The notes under the pieces: model-generated
The model's input: the letters and a program-made list of their open reading frames with translations, nothing else
Told to the model about the DNA's origin: nothing
Database searches by the model: none
NCBI RefSeq assembly: GCF_002116635.1
Contig: NZ_LQPW01000150.1
Coordinates: forward strand, 1 to 64,000
Direction of reading: 5' to 3'
DNA length: 64,000 nucleotides
Origin: Mycobacterium szulgai
Lineage (GTDB): Bacteria; Actinomycetota; Actinomycetes; Mycobacteriales; Mycobacteriaceae
Made by a program: the position numbers and the translations under genes
In this document: piece by piece, positions 18,723 to 27,765 of the stretch
How the letters are laid out: the number at the start of each line of letters is the position of its first letter
Position numbering within the stretch: position 1 is the first letter of the stretch

Positions 18723-19475
18723 CGCTTTGCAGACGAGTTCGGCCACCGCACGCATCCCGGCACCGTTGGGGTGCAGCGGTGCCGGCCGACCAGGAAGCGG
18801 CACACCAGGTCTCGTCGTCCAAGGCTTTTCCGACCACGCGTGATGGTCGCGGCTGGCCGCCCCGGCACTCACGACCTCGCATTCGGCTGCCGCGGCCGCA
18901 TCGGCCGTGAGGCGTTCCAGGGTGGTAGCCACATGCCACCCCAGCTCGGCATCCCGCTGCGACAGCGGCGGAGCCGGCACACCCGCCGGCGGCAGCACAG
19001 TGAGGTAGTCGATGAACAGAATGCGCGCGCCCGGGGCGCGCTGGCGCAGCGTCTTGCCCACCGCACACAACGATTCGAAGACCTGTGCCAGCGCGCGGTC
19101 TCGGGTATCACGGTCGAGCAGTTCACGTATCCGCCCGCCCAGCATCGGCAAATGCCGCATGGCGTGCGGCAACGACGCGACCGTCAGCAACGGAATGTAG
19201 CCCACATCATTGCCGCCGATGGTGACCGTTACCAATGTTTCCGAGCCGTCCAGAGCCGTGACCTGGGGCGGTGCGCCATGCTGATGCTCGGTGAGCACAT
19301 GCGCGGTGGTCGCACCGGAATAGGTGACGTCAACCAGGTCCAGGTTCAGCCGCTCGGCAACCAGGTGCGGGTAGTTGTGCGCCGATCTTCCGGCGCGCCA
19401 AGGAGCTCCGCTCGCGCGGGGCGCAATGCCGGGCCCGGCCGCCATTGAACTGCCCAACGCCACATAACGGTTCAT
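18717..19475 (-). CDS. SGNH/GDSL-family esterase
   Basis: 252 residues with the SGNH blocks in order: YVALGSSMAAGPG (block I, GSS in place of GDS), the block II glycine, TIGGNDVGY (block III) and a C-terminal HPNGAGM carrying the catalytic histidine (block V). It probably hydrolyses an ester or acyl group. No signal peptide is evident. The ATG overlaps the thiG stop as ATGA, so it is the last gene of the TPP-controlled thiO-thiS-thiG operon although nothing links it to thiamine chemistry. Confidence 0.85.
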   Translation of the reverse strand: MNRYVALGSSMAAGPGIAPRASGAPWRAGRSAHNYPHLVAERLNLDLVDVTYSGATTAHVLTEHQHGAPPQVTALDGSETLVTVTIGGNDVGYIPLLTVASLPHAMRHLPMLGGRIRELLDRDTRDRALAQVFESLCAVGKTLRQRAPGARILFIDYLTVLPPAGVPAPPLSQRDAELGWHVATTLERLTADAAAAAECEVVSAGAASRDHHAWSEKPWTTRPGVPLPGRPAPLHPNGAGMRAVAELVCKAV

Positions 19476-20227
19476 AAGGCGGGGCTGGAAGCCTGCGCCC
19501 AGAACCGCTTGGGAATGCGGCCCGCCTTGCGCGCCAGATAGCCCGCGGTGACGGCGGTGGCCATCGCCGCGGCCATGGTGGGCGGGTCGGCGGCGCGGGT
19601 CACCGCGGTGGCTAATAGCACTGCAGCACAACCCAATTCCATGGCCAGCGCGGCGTCGCTGGCGGTACCGATGCCGGCGTCGAGCACGACGGGCACACCC
19701 GCGCGCGCGACGATCATCTCGATGTTGTGCGGGTTGGTGATGCCCAGACCGGTGCCGATCGGCGAGCCCAATGGCATCACCGCCGCGCAGCCGGTGTCCT
19801 CCAGGCGACGGGCCAGGGCCGGGTCGTCATTGGTGTATGGCAGTACGACAAATCCGTCGTCCACCAATTGTTCTGCGGCCCTGACTAATTCGACGGCATC
19901 TGGCAGCAGGGTGCGTTCGTCGGCGATAACCTCGAGCTTGACCCAATTGGTGTTCAGCGCCTCGCGGGCCAGCTGCGCGGTCAGCACCGCCTCGGCGGCG
20001 CTGCGGCAGCCTGCGGTGTTGGGCAGCGGAGTGATACCCAGCCGGTTGAGCAGATCAAGCAGTCCGGTCCCGCCCTCGGCATCGACCCGGCGCATCGCCA
20101 CCGTGGTCAGCTCGGTGCCCGAGGCGATCAGGGCCTCCTCGAGTACCGCCAGATTGCTCGCTCCGCCGGTCCCCATGATGAGCCGCGAAGCGAAGCTACG
20201 GTCCGCGATCGTCAACTTGTCAGCCAC
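19472..20227 (-). CDS. thiG: Thiazole synthase ThiG
   Basis: ThiG joins deoxyxylulose phosphate, dehydroglycine and ThiS thiocarboxylate sulfur to form the thiazole phosphate. The 251-residue TIM-barrel shows MGTGGASNLAVLEEAL, the NWVKLEVI segment with the imine-forming lysine, and the C-terminal GIGTASDAALAMELG phosphate site. The GTG start overlaps the end of thiS by 8 bases. Confidence 0.96.
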   Translation of the reverse strand: MADKLTIADRSFASRLIMGTGGASNLAVLEEALIASGTELTTVAMRRVDAEGGTGLLDLLNRLGITPLPNTAGCRSAAEAVLTAQLAREALNTNWVKLEVIADERTLLPDAVELVRAAEQLVDDGFVVLPYTNDDPALARRLEDTGCAAVMPLGSPIGTGLGITNPHNIEMIVARAGVPVVLDAGIGTASDAALAMELGCAAVLLATAVTRAADPPTMAAAMATAVTAGYLARKAGRIPKRFWAQASSPAL

Positions 20228-20417
20228 CTTGCACCGCCGTCACCACCTCGAGTCGGGCACCATCGAAGAGCCTTATTTCCCAGTTAGATCGGGGCAGGAC
20301 CGCTAAATCGAGCGCCACCGCGACACCGCGGTCCGGGAAGCCCAGCGACGCCAGCAGCTTGGCCACGGTGGTCTGCTCGTCGACCTCGACCCGCTGGTCG
20401 TTGACAACCACGATCAT
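20220..20417 (-). CDS. thiS: Sulfur carrier protein ThiS
   Basis: A 65-residue ubiquitin-fold protein ending in the diagnostic Gly-Gly (TAVQGG), the site of adenylation and thiocarboxylation. It delivers sulfur to ThiG. The ATG at 20417 (MIVVVNDQ) overlaps the thiO stop as ATGA, and the end overlaps thiG. Confidence 0.96.
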   Translation of the reverse strand: MIVVVNDQRVEVDEQTTVAKLLASLGFPDRGVAVALDLAVLPRSNWEIRLFDGARLEVVTAVQGG

Positions 20418-21421
20418 GAGACCGCTCCCACCGCAGCGAGTTCGGACACGATCCGTTCGGCGGTCCACGGCGCCAACAGAAATCCCGAGCGGCCGTGGCC
20501 GGTGGCCACCAGCGTCCGCTCATCCAGCCGGTGCACCAGCGGCAGGTTGTCCGGGCTCATCGGCCGCAGTCCGGCGGCGCACTCGGCCAGCTCATACTCA
20601 CCCAGCGCCGGCACCACCGCGCACGCGTCGTCGAGTAGGTCGCGCACTCCCGACACGACCGGGGCGGTGTCGCGGCCGTGCTCGTATTGCGTGGCACCGA
20701 CCACCACACCATCTGCGCGTGGCACCAGGTAGACCTGCCGCCCATGTACGCGGGCGCGAATCACCCTCTGCAGCAACGGCATACAACCCTTGCGCCAGCG
20801 TAGCCGCAGCACCTCGCCCTTCACCGGACGCACCGGCAGGCCGGGCCACAACGAAGGTGCGTCGATGCCGTTGGCAATCACCACGGTTTCGCCCACGGCG
20901 TCAGATAGCTCGTGTACCGGGGCCGCCCACCGAACGCCCAGCCGTTCGCAGTCCAGGCGCAGCGCGTCGAGCACGGCGCGGTTGTCGACGGCGAGTTCGG
21001 TGGGAGCCCGGAAACCGTGCCGGATGCCCTGTGCCAGTAGTGGTTCCACGTCGCGGGCGGCGGACTCCCAGGCCACCGGGTGCCCCTGCGCCGACAACCA
21101 GTCCGCGACGGTACGCAGGTCGGCGACGTCGGCCGCGTCGACGGCGACAACCAATGACTCGTGCGCGGTGACCACTTGCGGCGGCAGCCCATGCAGAAAG
21201 CCCTCGCGCCACAGCCGCAGCGACTCCAGGCCCAGCCGCAGCAACCGCTCCTCACCGGGCCAGCCTTCGCTGTGCGGGGCCAACATGCCGCCCGCCACCC
21301 ACGACGCTCCGGCTTCGCTGGTGCGGTGTACCCGTACCGTCCAACCGGCTTGCGCCGCGCGCCGCGCCACCGACAGCCCGATGACGCCGCCGCCTATGAC
21401 GGCCAAGGACCCGGTCGGCAT
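20414..21421 (-). CDS. thiO: Glycine oxidase ThiO
   Basis: A 335-residue FAD enzyme that oxidises glycine to the dehydroglycine used by ThiG in place of ThiH. It opens with the dinucleotide-binding motif VIGGGVIGLSVARRAAQAG, has HSEGWPGE near residue 52, and near the end the GLRPMSPDNLP and GHGRSGFLLAP segments typical of DAO-family enzymes. It is the first gene after the minus-strand TPP riboswitch; the ATG at 21421 follows GGGAGGACAGC. Confidence 0.95.
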   Translation of the reverse strand: MPTGSLAVIGGGVIGLSVARRAAQAGWTVRVHRTSEAGASWVAGGMLAPHSEGWPGEERLLRLGLESLRLWREGFLHGLPPQVVTAHESLVVAVDAADVADLRTVADWLSAQGHPVAWESAARDVEPLLAQGIRHGFRAPTELAVDNRAVLDALRLDCERLGVRWAAPVHELSDAVGETVVIANGIDAPSLWPGLPVRPVKGEVLRLRWRKGCMPLLQRVIRARVHGRQVYLVPRADGVVVGATQYEHGRDTAPVVSGVRDLLDDACAVVPALGEYELAECAAGLRPMSPDNLPLVHRLDERTLVATGHGRSGFLLAPWTAERIVSELAAVGAVS

Positions 21422-21427
21422 GCTGTC

Positions 21428-21513
21428 CTCCCTTCGCCGGCATGATCCGGATCAGGTGTGACGGTAAGGGCGGGCGCGCCCACTCTCAGACCCCGTTCCC
21501 GGGACTCCCGTGT
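21428..21513 (-). promoter_or_regulatory. TPP riboswitch upstream of thiO
   Basis: On the minus strand the THI blocks appear in order: ACGGGAGT, GTCTGAGAG, ACACCTGATCCGGATCATGC, CGGCGAAGGGAG. The final GGGAG is the thiO ribosome binding site, so TPP should repress translation initiation. It is the second copy in the window. Confidence 0.92.
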
Positions 21514-21525
21514 CTACAAGCTTCC

Positions 21526-21543
21526 ACGCTAGCGCGCTAGCGT
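21526..21543. promoter_or_regulatory. Perfect palindrome holding divergent -10 boxes for thiE and thiO
   Basis: ACGCTAGCGCGCTAGCGT is its own reverse complement. On the plus strand TAGCGT (21538-21543) stands six bases before the thiE GTG, the spacing of a leaderless mycobacterial promoter. On the minus strand TAGCGT (21531 back to 21526) precedes the thiO riboswitch by about 12 bases, as it does for thiC. Confidence 0.6.
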
Positions 21544-21549
21544 CACGAT

Positions 21550-22218
21550 GTGCACCATCGCGGTCTCGAGGTCCTCGCAACAGCCAGGCTTTACCTGTGC
21601 ACCGACGCTCGGCGCGAGCGGGGCGACCTGGCCGAATTCGCCGATGCGGCGCTGTCGGGTGGGGTCGACATCATCCAGCTGCGCGACAAGGGTTCACCCG
21701 GTGAGCAGCGGTTCGGCCAGCTGGAGGCGCGCGACGAGCTGGCCGTTTGCGAGATCCTGGCCGACGCGGCCCGCCGCCATGGCGCTCTGTTCGCGGTCAA
21801 TGACCGCGCCGATATCGCCCGCGCGGCCGGCGCCGACGTGCTGCACCTGGGCCAGGGCGATCTGCCCCTGGGGATCGCCCGCGACATCGTCGGCCCGGAC
21901 ATGGTGATCGGCCTGTCCAGCCACACCGCCGGCCAAGCGGCGACGGCAGCCGGGGCCGACTATTTCTGCGTCGGACCGTGCTGGCCCACCCCAACCAAGC
22001 CGGGGCGCCCGGCGCCGGGCCTGGACCTGGTCCGGACGGCCGCCGGGCTCGCCGGGGACAAACCATGGTTCGCCATCGGCGGCATCGATGCACAGCGGCT
22101 GCCCGAGGTGCTGGCCGCCGGGGCCCGCCGGATCGTGGTGGTGCGCGCGATCACCGCGGCTGCGGACCCCAAGGCGGCCGCCGAACAGCTCAAGTCAATG
22201 CTTGCAGCAGCGTGCTGA
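21550..22218 (+). CDS. thiE: Thiamine-phosphate synthase ThiE
   Basis: ThiE condenses HMP-PP with thiazole phosphate to thiamine phosphate. The 222-residue barrel shows IIQLRDKG (pyrophosphate site), FAVNDRADIARAAGADVLHL, LPLGIARDI, GPCWPTPTKPGRPAPGL and the C-terminal FAIGGID phosphate loop. The GTG at 21550 is chosen because a -10 box sits six bases upstream and no Shine-Dalgarno is present, pointing to leaderless translation. No riboswitch precedes it. Confidence 0.94.
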   Translation: MHHRGLEVLATARLYLCTDARRERGDLAEFADAALSGGVDIIQLRDKGSPGEQRFGQLEARDELAVCEILADAARRHGALFAVNDRADIARAAGADVLHLGQGDLPLGIARDIVGPDMVIGLSSHTAGQAATAAGADYFCVGPCWPTPTKPGRPAPGLDLVRTAAGLAGDKPWFAIGGIDAQRLPEVLAAGARRIVVVRAITAAADPKAAAEQLKSMLAAAC

Positions 22219-22807
22219 TCCGGGGACTGAGCGGCACCTGATCCGCGTCCCCGGGCATGCACCAGACGAAGACCCCGGCCTCTAGCTCCAGGGTGCGTGG
22301 CAGGCTGCGGCGCCGTTCGTCGCCGTGGCCCAGCGGCAGCGTGGCCGGGGCGGACCGCAACCCCTGCCAGCTCGCGGCGAAGCCGGGGTGCAGCGGCAAA
22401 TTGGTCACCTCGTGCTCGGCGACCCAGCGCAGCTCGGCGCTTTCCCGGTTGGGCACGGTCTCGAGCAACTCGGCCGCATCGGCGACGACGGTCGTGTAGG
22501 TCCACTCGGTGCCGCTGGGCCGCGCGGTCACCACCACCGCCCGCACCTCCACCAGCGCGGCGTCCAGGCCAGCCTCTTCGTGTGCTTCGCGAACCGCGGT
22601 CTGCTCGGGGGTCTCGTGGCTGTCACGCGCACCGCCGGGCAGACCCCAGGTACCGCCCTGATGACTCCACACCGCCCGATGCTGCAGCAAAACGGCGGGA
22701 GTTCCGTCGGCCAGTGGAGCCCGCAGCAGCAGGCCCGCGGAGCCGTATCTACCCCAGAAGTGGACGCCGCTGTCGGAAATCACCCATCCGTCACCGTCGC
22801 CGCGCAC
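22190..22807 (-). CDS. mutT3: NUDIX hydrolase MutT3
   Basis: A NUDIX pyrophosphohydrolase with an exact box, GGARDSHETPEQTAV followed by REAHEEAGL, after the aromatic HRAVWSHQGGTWGLPG. M. tuberculosis MutT3 acts on oxidised or other nucleotides. The start is uncertain: the frame stays open to 22945, but that would overlap the divergent gene at 22925. The GTG at 22807 (VRGDGDGW) is taken here, and a start up to about 11 codons further upstream is possible. The 3' end overlaps thiE by 29 bases. Confidence 0.88.
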   Translation of the reverse strand: MRGDGDGWVISDSGVHFWGRYGSAGLLLRAPLADGTPAVLLQHRAVWSHQGGTWGLPGGARDSHETPEQTAVREAHEEAGLDAALVEVRAVVVTARPSGTEWTYTTVVADAAELLETVPNRESAELRWVAEHEVTNLPLHPGFAASWQGLRSAPATLPLGHGDERRRSLPRTLELEAGVFVWCMPGDADQVPLSPRISTLLQALT

Positions 22808-22924
22808 GAACTCAGGGTAATGGCGGATTAATGTTCCAGCCTCCCCACATCCGTCGGCACATTCTCTTAAGATTCGCTTATAGAGGTTCGTAATATGGCC
22901 GAAAGATGAGGTGTCGGAGAAAAC

Positions 22925-24244
22925 GTGACGGTTGAGCTGGCGCACCCGTCGACCGAGCCACTGGGGTTACGCTCGCCCGCGGAACCGGCCCACCCCCGCT
23001 GGTGGTTCGTGGTGACGACGCCAGGTCGCATCCTGACCATCGGCATCGTGCTGGCGGCCCTCGGCGTCGCCAGCGCATTCGCCACCTCGACGACCATCAA
23101 TCACCGGCAGCAAGTGCTGACCACCGTGCTCGAGCACACCGAGCCGCTGTCGTTCGCGGCCGGCCGGCTCTACACCACGCTGTCGGTCGCCGACGCCGCA
23201 GCGGCCACCGCGTTCATCGCCCAGGCCGAACCGCGCGCCGTCCGGCTGCGCTACGAACAGGCCATCACCGACGCCGCGGTGGCAGTGACCCGGGCGTCGA
23301 GTGGGCTCACCGACGAGCCGTTGGTGCAGTTGCTGGGCCGGATCAACGCCGAGCTGGCGGTGTATACCGGGCTGATAGAGATCGCGCGCACCAACAACCG
23401 GGCGGGTAATCCGGTCGGCTCGTCGTATCTGTCCGAAGCCTCGGGGCTGATGCAGTCGACGATCCTGCCCGACGCCCAGCAGCTATACCAGGCGACCTCG
23501 ACGCGGGTGGACAACGAAACCACGGCGTCGACCCAGATCCCGGCGCCGGTGATCCTTGTCGTGACCACCACCGTGGTGTTCGGCGCGTTCTCGCATCGCT
23601 GGCTGGCCCGGCGCACCCGACGTCGGATCAATCCGGGCCTGGTCGTCGGCGCGCTCGGTATCCTCGTCATGGTGGTGTGGGTCGGGACCGCGCTGACTAT
23701 TTCGACTACGGCCAGCCGTAGCGCGAAGGACACTGCGGCCGAGTCGCTCAAGACCGTGACCAACTTGGCCATCACCGCCCAGCAGGCGCGAGCCGACGAG
23801 ACGCTGTCGCTGATCCGCCGCGGCGACGAGGAAGTCCGCAAACAATCCTTCTATCAGCGCATCGATTCCATGCACCACCAACTCGACGCCTACATGGCAC
23901 GCAACGACGCCGTCGACAAACCCGACCTGCAGGGCGCCGACCAGCTGTTGGTCCGCTGGCAACAGGCCAACGACCGGATCAACTCCTATATCTCAGTCGG
24001 CAATTACCGGGCCGCCACCCAGGTCGCGCTTGGCAAGGGTGAGGACGACTCGACACCGGCGTTCGACAAGCTCGACGAAGCCCTGACCAAAGCCATGGAT
24101 CAAAGCCGAAACCACCTGCGCAACGACGTCCTCAACGCGCATCGAGGGCTGGCCGGCGCCCAGGTCGGCGGCGTGGTGCTCAGTCTGGGCGCCGCCGTCG
24201 CGGTGGCCCTGGGCCTGTGGCCGAGGCTGAAAGAGTACCGATGA
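22925..24244 (+). CDS. Membrane sensor-like protein, Rv0412c-like
   Basis: 439 residues with about four membrane helices: near residues 33-56, about 198-215, 235-258 and at the C-terminus. Helical, coiled-coil-like extracytoplasmic loops lie between them. The layout looks like two chemoreceptor-type sensor modules without a signalling domain. It matches Rv0412c in place and size. The gene overlaps glnH (ATGATGA), so it belongs to the glnH-pknG operon and may help couple an outside signal to PknG; that coupling is known from work on the GlnX-GlnH-PknG system as I recall. Confidence 0.85.
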   Translation: MTVELAHPSTEPLGLRSPAEPAHPRWWFVVTTPGRILTIGIVLAALGVASAFATSTTINHRQQVLTTVLEHTEPLSFAAGRLYTTLSVADAAAATAFIAQAEPRAVRLRYEQAITDAAVAVTRASSGLTDEPLVQLLGRINAELAVYTGLIEIARTNNRAGNPVGSSYLSEASGLMQSTILPDAQQLYQATSTRVDNETTASTQIPAPVILVVTTTVVFGAFSHRWLARRTRRRINPGLVVGALGILVMVVWVGTALTISTTASRSAKDTAAESLKTVTNLAITAQQARADETLSLIRRGDEEVRKQSFYQRIDSMHHQLDAYMARNDAVDKPDLQGADQLLVRWQQANDRINSYISVGNYRAATQVALGKGEDDSTPAFDKLDEALTKAMDQSRNHLRNDVLNAHRGLAGAQVGGVVLSLGAAVAVALGLWPRLKEYR

Positions 24245-25200
24245 TGAGGCGCCTGGCGCTGCTCGTGGTGGCATTACTACTGGCCGGCTGCGGCCATTCC
24301 GAACCGTTGAAAGTCGAGACGACGCCGACGCTGCCGCTGCCCACGCCGGTCGGCATGGAGGAAATGCCGATTCAGCCGCCGCTGCCGCCGGACAACACCA
24401 GCCAGGACTGCAACCCGACCGCCAGCCTGCGTCCCTTCCCCAACAGGGCCGACGCCGACGCCGCGGTGGCCAACATCCGCACCCGCGGCCGGCTGATCGT
24501 CGGGCTCGACATCGGCAGCAACCTGTTCAGCTTCCGCGACCCGATCACCGGCGAAATAACCGGTTTCGACGTCGACATCGCGGGCGAGGTGGCGCGCGAC
24601 ATCTTCGGTGGCCCAAACCACGTCGAGTACCGCATCCTGTCGGCCGACGAACGCATCACGGCGCTGCAGAGATCTCAGGTCGACGTCGTCGTCAAGACCA
24701 TGACCATCACCTGCGAGCGGCGCAAACTGGTGAATTTCTCTACGGTGTACCTCGATGCGAACCAGCGCATCCTCGCGCCGCGGGACTCGCCGATCGCACG
24801 GGTTTCCGACCTGTCCGGCAAGCGCGTCTGTGTGGCCCGGGGCACCACGTCGCTGCGCCGCATCCGTGAAATCGCACCACCGCCGATCGTCGTGTCGGTG
24901 GTGAACTGGGCCGACTGCCTGGTGGCGCTGCAGCAGCGCGAGATCGACGCCGTCAGTACCGATGACTCGATCCTGGCCGGGCTGGTAGAAGAAGACCCTT
25001 ACCTGCACATCGTCGGGCCGAACATGGCCACCCAGCCCTACGGCATCGGGATCAACCTGGAAAACACCGGCCTGGTCCGGTTCGTCAACGGCACGCTCGA
25101 ACGCATCCGCACCGACGGCACCTGGAACACGTTGTACCGCAAATGGTTAACGGTCCTCGGCCCGGCGCCCGCCCCACCCACCCCGAGGTACGTGGACTGA
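24241..25200 (+). CDS. glnH: GlnH, amino-acid-binding lipoprotein
   Basis: A 319-residue solute-binding lipoprotein: LLVVALLLAGC is a clear lipobox, a proline-rich linker follows, then a type 3 periplasmic binding domain (LIVGLDIGSNLFSFRD, then GFDVDIAGEVA, and SGKRVCVARGTTS). It binds Asp/Glu-type amino acids in the M. tuberculosis system. Two adjacent ATGs (24241, 24244) are possible starts. The TGA overlaps the pknG ATG by one base. Confidence 0.93.
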   Translation: MMRRLALLVVALLLAGCGHSEPLKVETTPTLPLPTPVGMEEMPIQPPLPPDNTSQDCNPTASLRPFPNRADADAAVANIRTRGRLIVGLDIGSNLFSFRDPITGEITGFDVDIAGEVARDIFGGPNHVEYRILSADERITALQRSQVDVVVKTMTITCERRKLVNFSTVYLDANQRILAPRDSPIARVSDLSGKRVCVARGTTSLRRIREIAPPPIVVSVVNWADCLVALQQREIDAVSTDDSILAGLVEEDPYLHIVGPNMATQPYGIGINLENTGLVRFVNGTLERIRTDGTWNTLYRKWLTVLGPAPAPPTPRYVD

Positions 25201-27488
25201 TGGGCAAACCCACTCAGGAAAAGCCGCAGACCGAACAGCCGGCCGCTGACGCCGAAGACGTGAGTCCGGGCACCCAGCCCGCCGAGATGCACACCACCGG
25301 GTCCTCGGAACGGCCGCTGGCCACCCAGGCGCTGTTCCGCCCCGACTTCGACGATGATGACGACGACGACTTCCCCATCTCGCTGGGCAGCATCGATACC
25401 CAGCCACAGGATCGCATCATGGCCGCACAGCGCAAGCTGCAGCCAGTCCGGCAGCTCGGCGGTGGGTTGGTGGAAATCCCGCGAGTGCCCGATATCGATC
25501 CGCTCAAGGCGCTGATGACCAGTCCGGTGGTCCCGGAGTCCAAGCGCTTCTGCTGGAACTGTGGACGACCGGTCGGCCGGTCCAGCGCGGAGGGCAAGGG
25601 CGCCTCGGAGGGCTGGTGCCCGTATTGCGGCAGTCCGTATTCCTTCCTGCCACAGTTGAGCCCGGGCGACATCATCGCGGGGCAGTACGAGGTCAAGGGC
25701 TGCATTGCGCACGGCGGACTGGGCTGGGTCTACCTTGCCGTCGACCACAACGTCAACGACCGCCCGGTGGTACTCAAAGGCCTGGTGCATTCCGGTGACG
25801 CCGAGGCGCAGGCGATCGCGATGGCCGAACGCCAGTTCCTGGCCGAGGTGGTACACCCGTCGATCGTGCAGATCTTCAACTTCGTCGAGCACACCGACAA
25901 GCACGGGGATCCGGTCGGCTACATCGTCATGGAGTACATCGGCGGGCAATCGCTCAAGCGCAGTAAGGGCGAGAAGCTGCCCGTCGCCGAGGCGATCGCC
26001 TACGTATTGGAAATCCTGCCCGCGCTGGGGTATTTGCATTCGCTCGGCCTGGTCTACAACGACCTGAAGCCGGAGAACATCATGCTCACCGAGGAGCAGC
26101 TCAAGCTGATCGACCTGGGCGCGGTGTCGCGGATCAACTCGTTCGGATACCTCTACGGCACACCGGGTTTCCAGGCACCGGAGATCGTCCGGACCGGGCC
26201 GACGGTGGCCACCGACATTTACACGGTGGGACGCACGCTGGCGGCGTTGACCTTGGACCTGCGCACCCGCAACGGCCGCTATGTAGACGGGCTGCCCGAA
26301 GACGACCCGGTGCTGGCTACCTACGACTCCTTCGGGCGGCTGCTGCGCCGCGCCATCGAACCCGATCCCCGGCGCCGGTTCGCCAGCGCCGACGAGATGT
26401 CCGCGCAGTTGATGGGTGTGCTGCGCGAAGTGGTTGCCCAGGACACCGGGATTCCGAGGTCCGGGCTGTCGACGGTATTCAGCCCCAGCCGCTCGACGTT
26501 CGGCGTGGACCTCTCCGTCGCGCACACCGATGTGTACCTGGACGGACAAGTGCATTCGGAGAAGCTGACCGCCAAGGAGATCGTGACCGCGCTGCCGGTA
26601 CCGCTGGTCGATCCGGCCGACGTCGCCGCCCCGGTCCTGCAGGCCACGGTGCTTTCCCAGCCGGTGCAGACGTTGGACTCGCTGCGCGCGGCCCGCCACG
26701 GTGCACTGGACGCCGAAGGGCTTGACTTGTCCGAATCGATCGAGCTGCCGTTGATGGAAGTGCGGGCGTTGCTTGACCTGGGCGACGTCAGCAAGGCCAC
26801 CCGCAAACTCGACGACCTCTACGAGCGGGTCGGCTGGCGCTGGCGGCTGGTCTGGTATCGGGCCGTGTCGGAGTTGCTCACCGGCGACTACGACTCCGCG
26901 ACAAAGCATTTCACCGAGGTGCTCGATACCTTTCCCGGCGAGTTGGCGCCCAAGCTGGCGCTGGCTGCCACCGCCGAACTGGCCGGCACCACCGACGAGC
27001 ACAAGTTCTACCAGGCGGTGTGGCGGACGAACGACGGCGTGATCGCGGCGGCGTTCGGATTGGCGCGGGCGCAGTCGGCCGAAGGCGATCGAGCCGCCGC
27101 GGTGCGAACCCTTGACGAAGTGCCGGCTACCTCAAGGCATTTCACGACCGCACGGCTCACCAGCGCGGTGACCCTGCTGTCCGGGCGGTCGACGAGCGAG
27201 ATCACCGAGGAACAGATCCGCGACGCCGCCCGACGGGTGGAGGCGCTACCGCCCACCGAGCCGCGAGTGCTGCAGATACGGGCGCTGGTGCTCGGCGGCG
27301 CGATGGACTGGCTGGAAGACAATGAAGCCAGCACCAACCACATCCTCGGGTTTCCCTTCACCGAGCATGGCCTGCGACTGGGCGTCGAGGCGTCGCTGCG
27401 CAGCTTGGCTCGCGTGGCGCCCACGCAGCGGCATCGCTACACACTGGTCGACATGGCCAACAAAGTGCGGCCCACGAGCACTTTCTGA
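25200..27488 (+). CDS. pknG: Serine/threonine kinase PknG
   Basis: 762 residues in the known PknG order: a disordered start with an acidic run of seven aspartates after residue 49, a rubredoxin-like zinc site (C118-C121 and C140-C143), the kinase domain (GQYEVKGCIAHGGLGWVYLA, invariant lysine K193, NDLKPENIML catalytic loop, LIDLGAV in place of DFG), and C-terminal TPR helices. PknG controls glutamate metabolism through GarA and blocks phagosome maturation in pathogenic species. As in other PknGs the RD arginine is absent. It is the last gene of the coupled operon. Confidence 0.98.
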   Translation: MGKPTQEKPQTEQPAADAEDVSPGTQPAEMHTTGSSERPLATQALFRPDFDDDDDDDFPISLGSIDTQPQDRIMAAQRKLQPVRQLGGGLVEIPRVPDIDPLKALMTSPVVPESKRFCWNCGRPVGRSSAEGKGASEGWCPYCGSPYSFLPQLSPGDIIAGQYEVKGCIAHGGLGWVYLAVDHNVNDRPVVLKGLVHSGDAEAQAIAMAERQFLAEVVHPSIVQIFNFVEHTDKHGDPVGYIVMEYIGGQSLKRSKGEKLPVAEAIAYVLEILPALGYLHSLGLVYNDLKPENIMLTEEQLKLIDLGAVSRINSFGYLYGTPGFQAPEIVRTGPTVATDIYTVGRTLAALTLDLRTRNGRYVDGLPEDDPVLATYDSFGRLLRRAIEPDPRRRFASADEMSAQLMGVLREVVAQDTGIPRSGLSTVFSPSRSTFGVDLSVAHTDVYLDGQVHSEKLTAKEIVTALPVPLVDPADVAAPVLQATVLSQPVQTLDSLRAARHGALDAEGLDLSESIELPLMEVRALLDLGDVSKATRKLDDLYERVGWRWRLVWYRAVSELLTGDYDSATKHFTEVLDTFPGELAPKLALAATAELAGTTDEHKFYQAVWRTNDGVIAAAFGLARAQSAEGDRAAAVRTLDEVPATSRHFTTARLTSAVTLLSGRSTSEITEEQIRDAARRVEALPPTEPRVLQIRALVLGGAMDWLEDNEASTNHILGFPFTEHGLRLGVEASLRSLARVAPTQRHRYTLVDMANKVRPTSTF

Positions 27489-27765
27489 GTGTGCTTCCTT
27501 GGCTTTCTGGTGCACAATCGATGCTGCGATCGTCTCGCGTGTGCACTCTTGGATTCCAGTGTGTTGCATTGGCGGTCGAATGGCTTTTGCGGCGCCGTGG
27601 GTACACACTCAAAGCCGGTAGTACACAGTCGATTCTGAGATACTTCGCGTGTGCGCCCTTGGCTTCGCGTGTGCACCCTTGGCGGCCGAATCGCCCGCGA
27701 CCCACCATGAGTACACATTCGAGTACACACTCAAAGCCGCTGGCGCACAGTCGAATCCGCGATAG
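27489..27765 (+). repeat. GTGCAC-rich dispersed repeat cluster
   Basis: Short modules recur: GTGTGCACTCTTGG, GTGTGCGCCCTTGGCTTCG, GTGTGCACCCTTGGCGGCCG, and twice TACACACTCAAAGCCG followed by CACAGTCGA. Related modules in the opposite orientation occur at 48318-48471 and 48571-48724. The last module supplies the final codons (STVRQRL) and stop of the DUF559 gene. No gene is supported in 27489-27730. Confidence 0.7.

Noticed and set aside
22808..22945. Extended N-terminus for MutT3
   Set aside because: It would run into the divergent Rv0412c-like gene and adds sequence unlike NUDIX proteins.
24277..27002. Long minus-strand frames opposite glnH and pknG
   Set aside because: Antisense shadows of two confidently identified genes.
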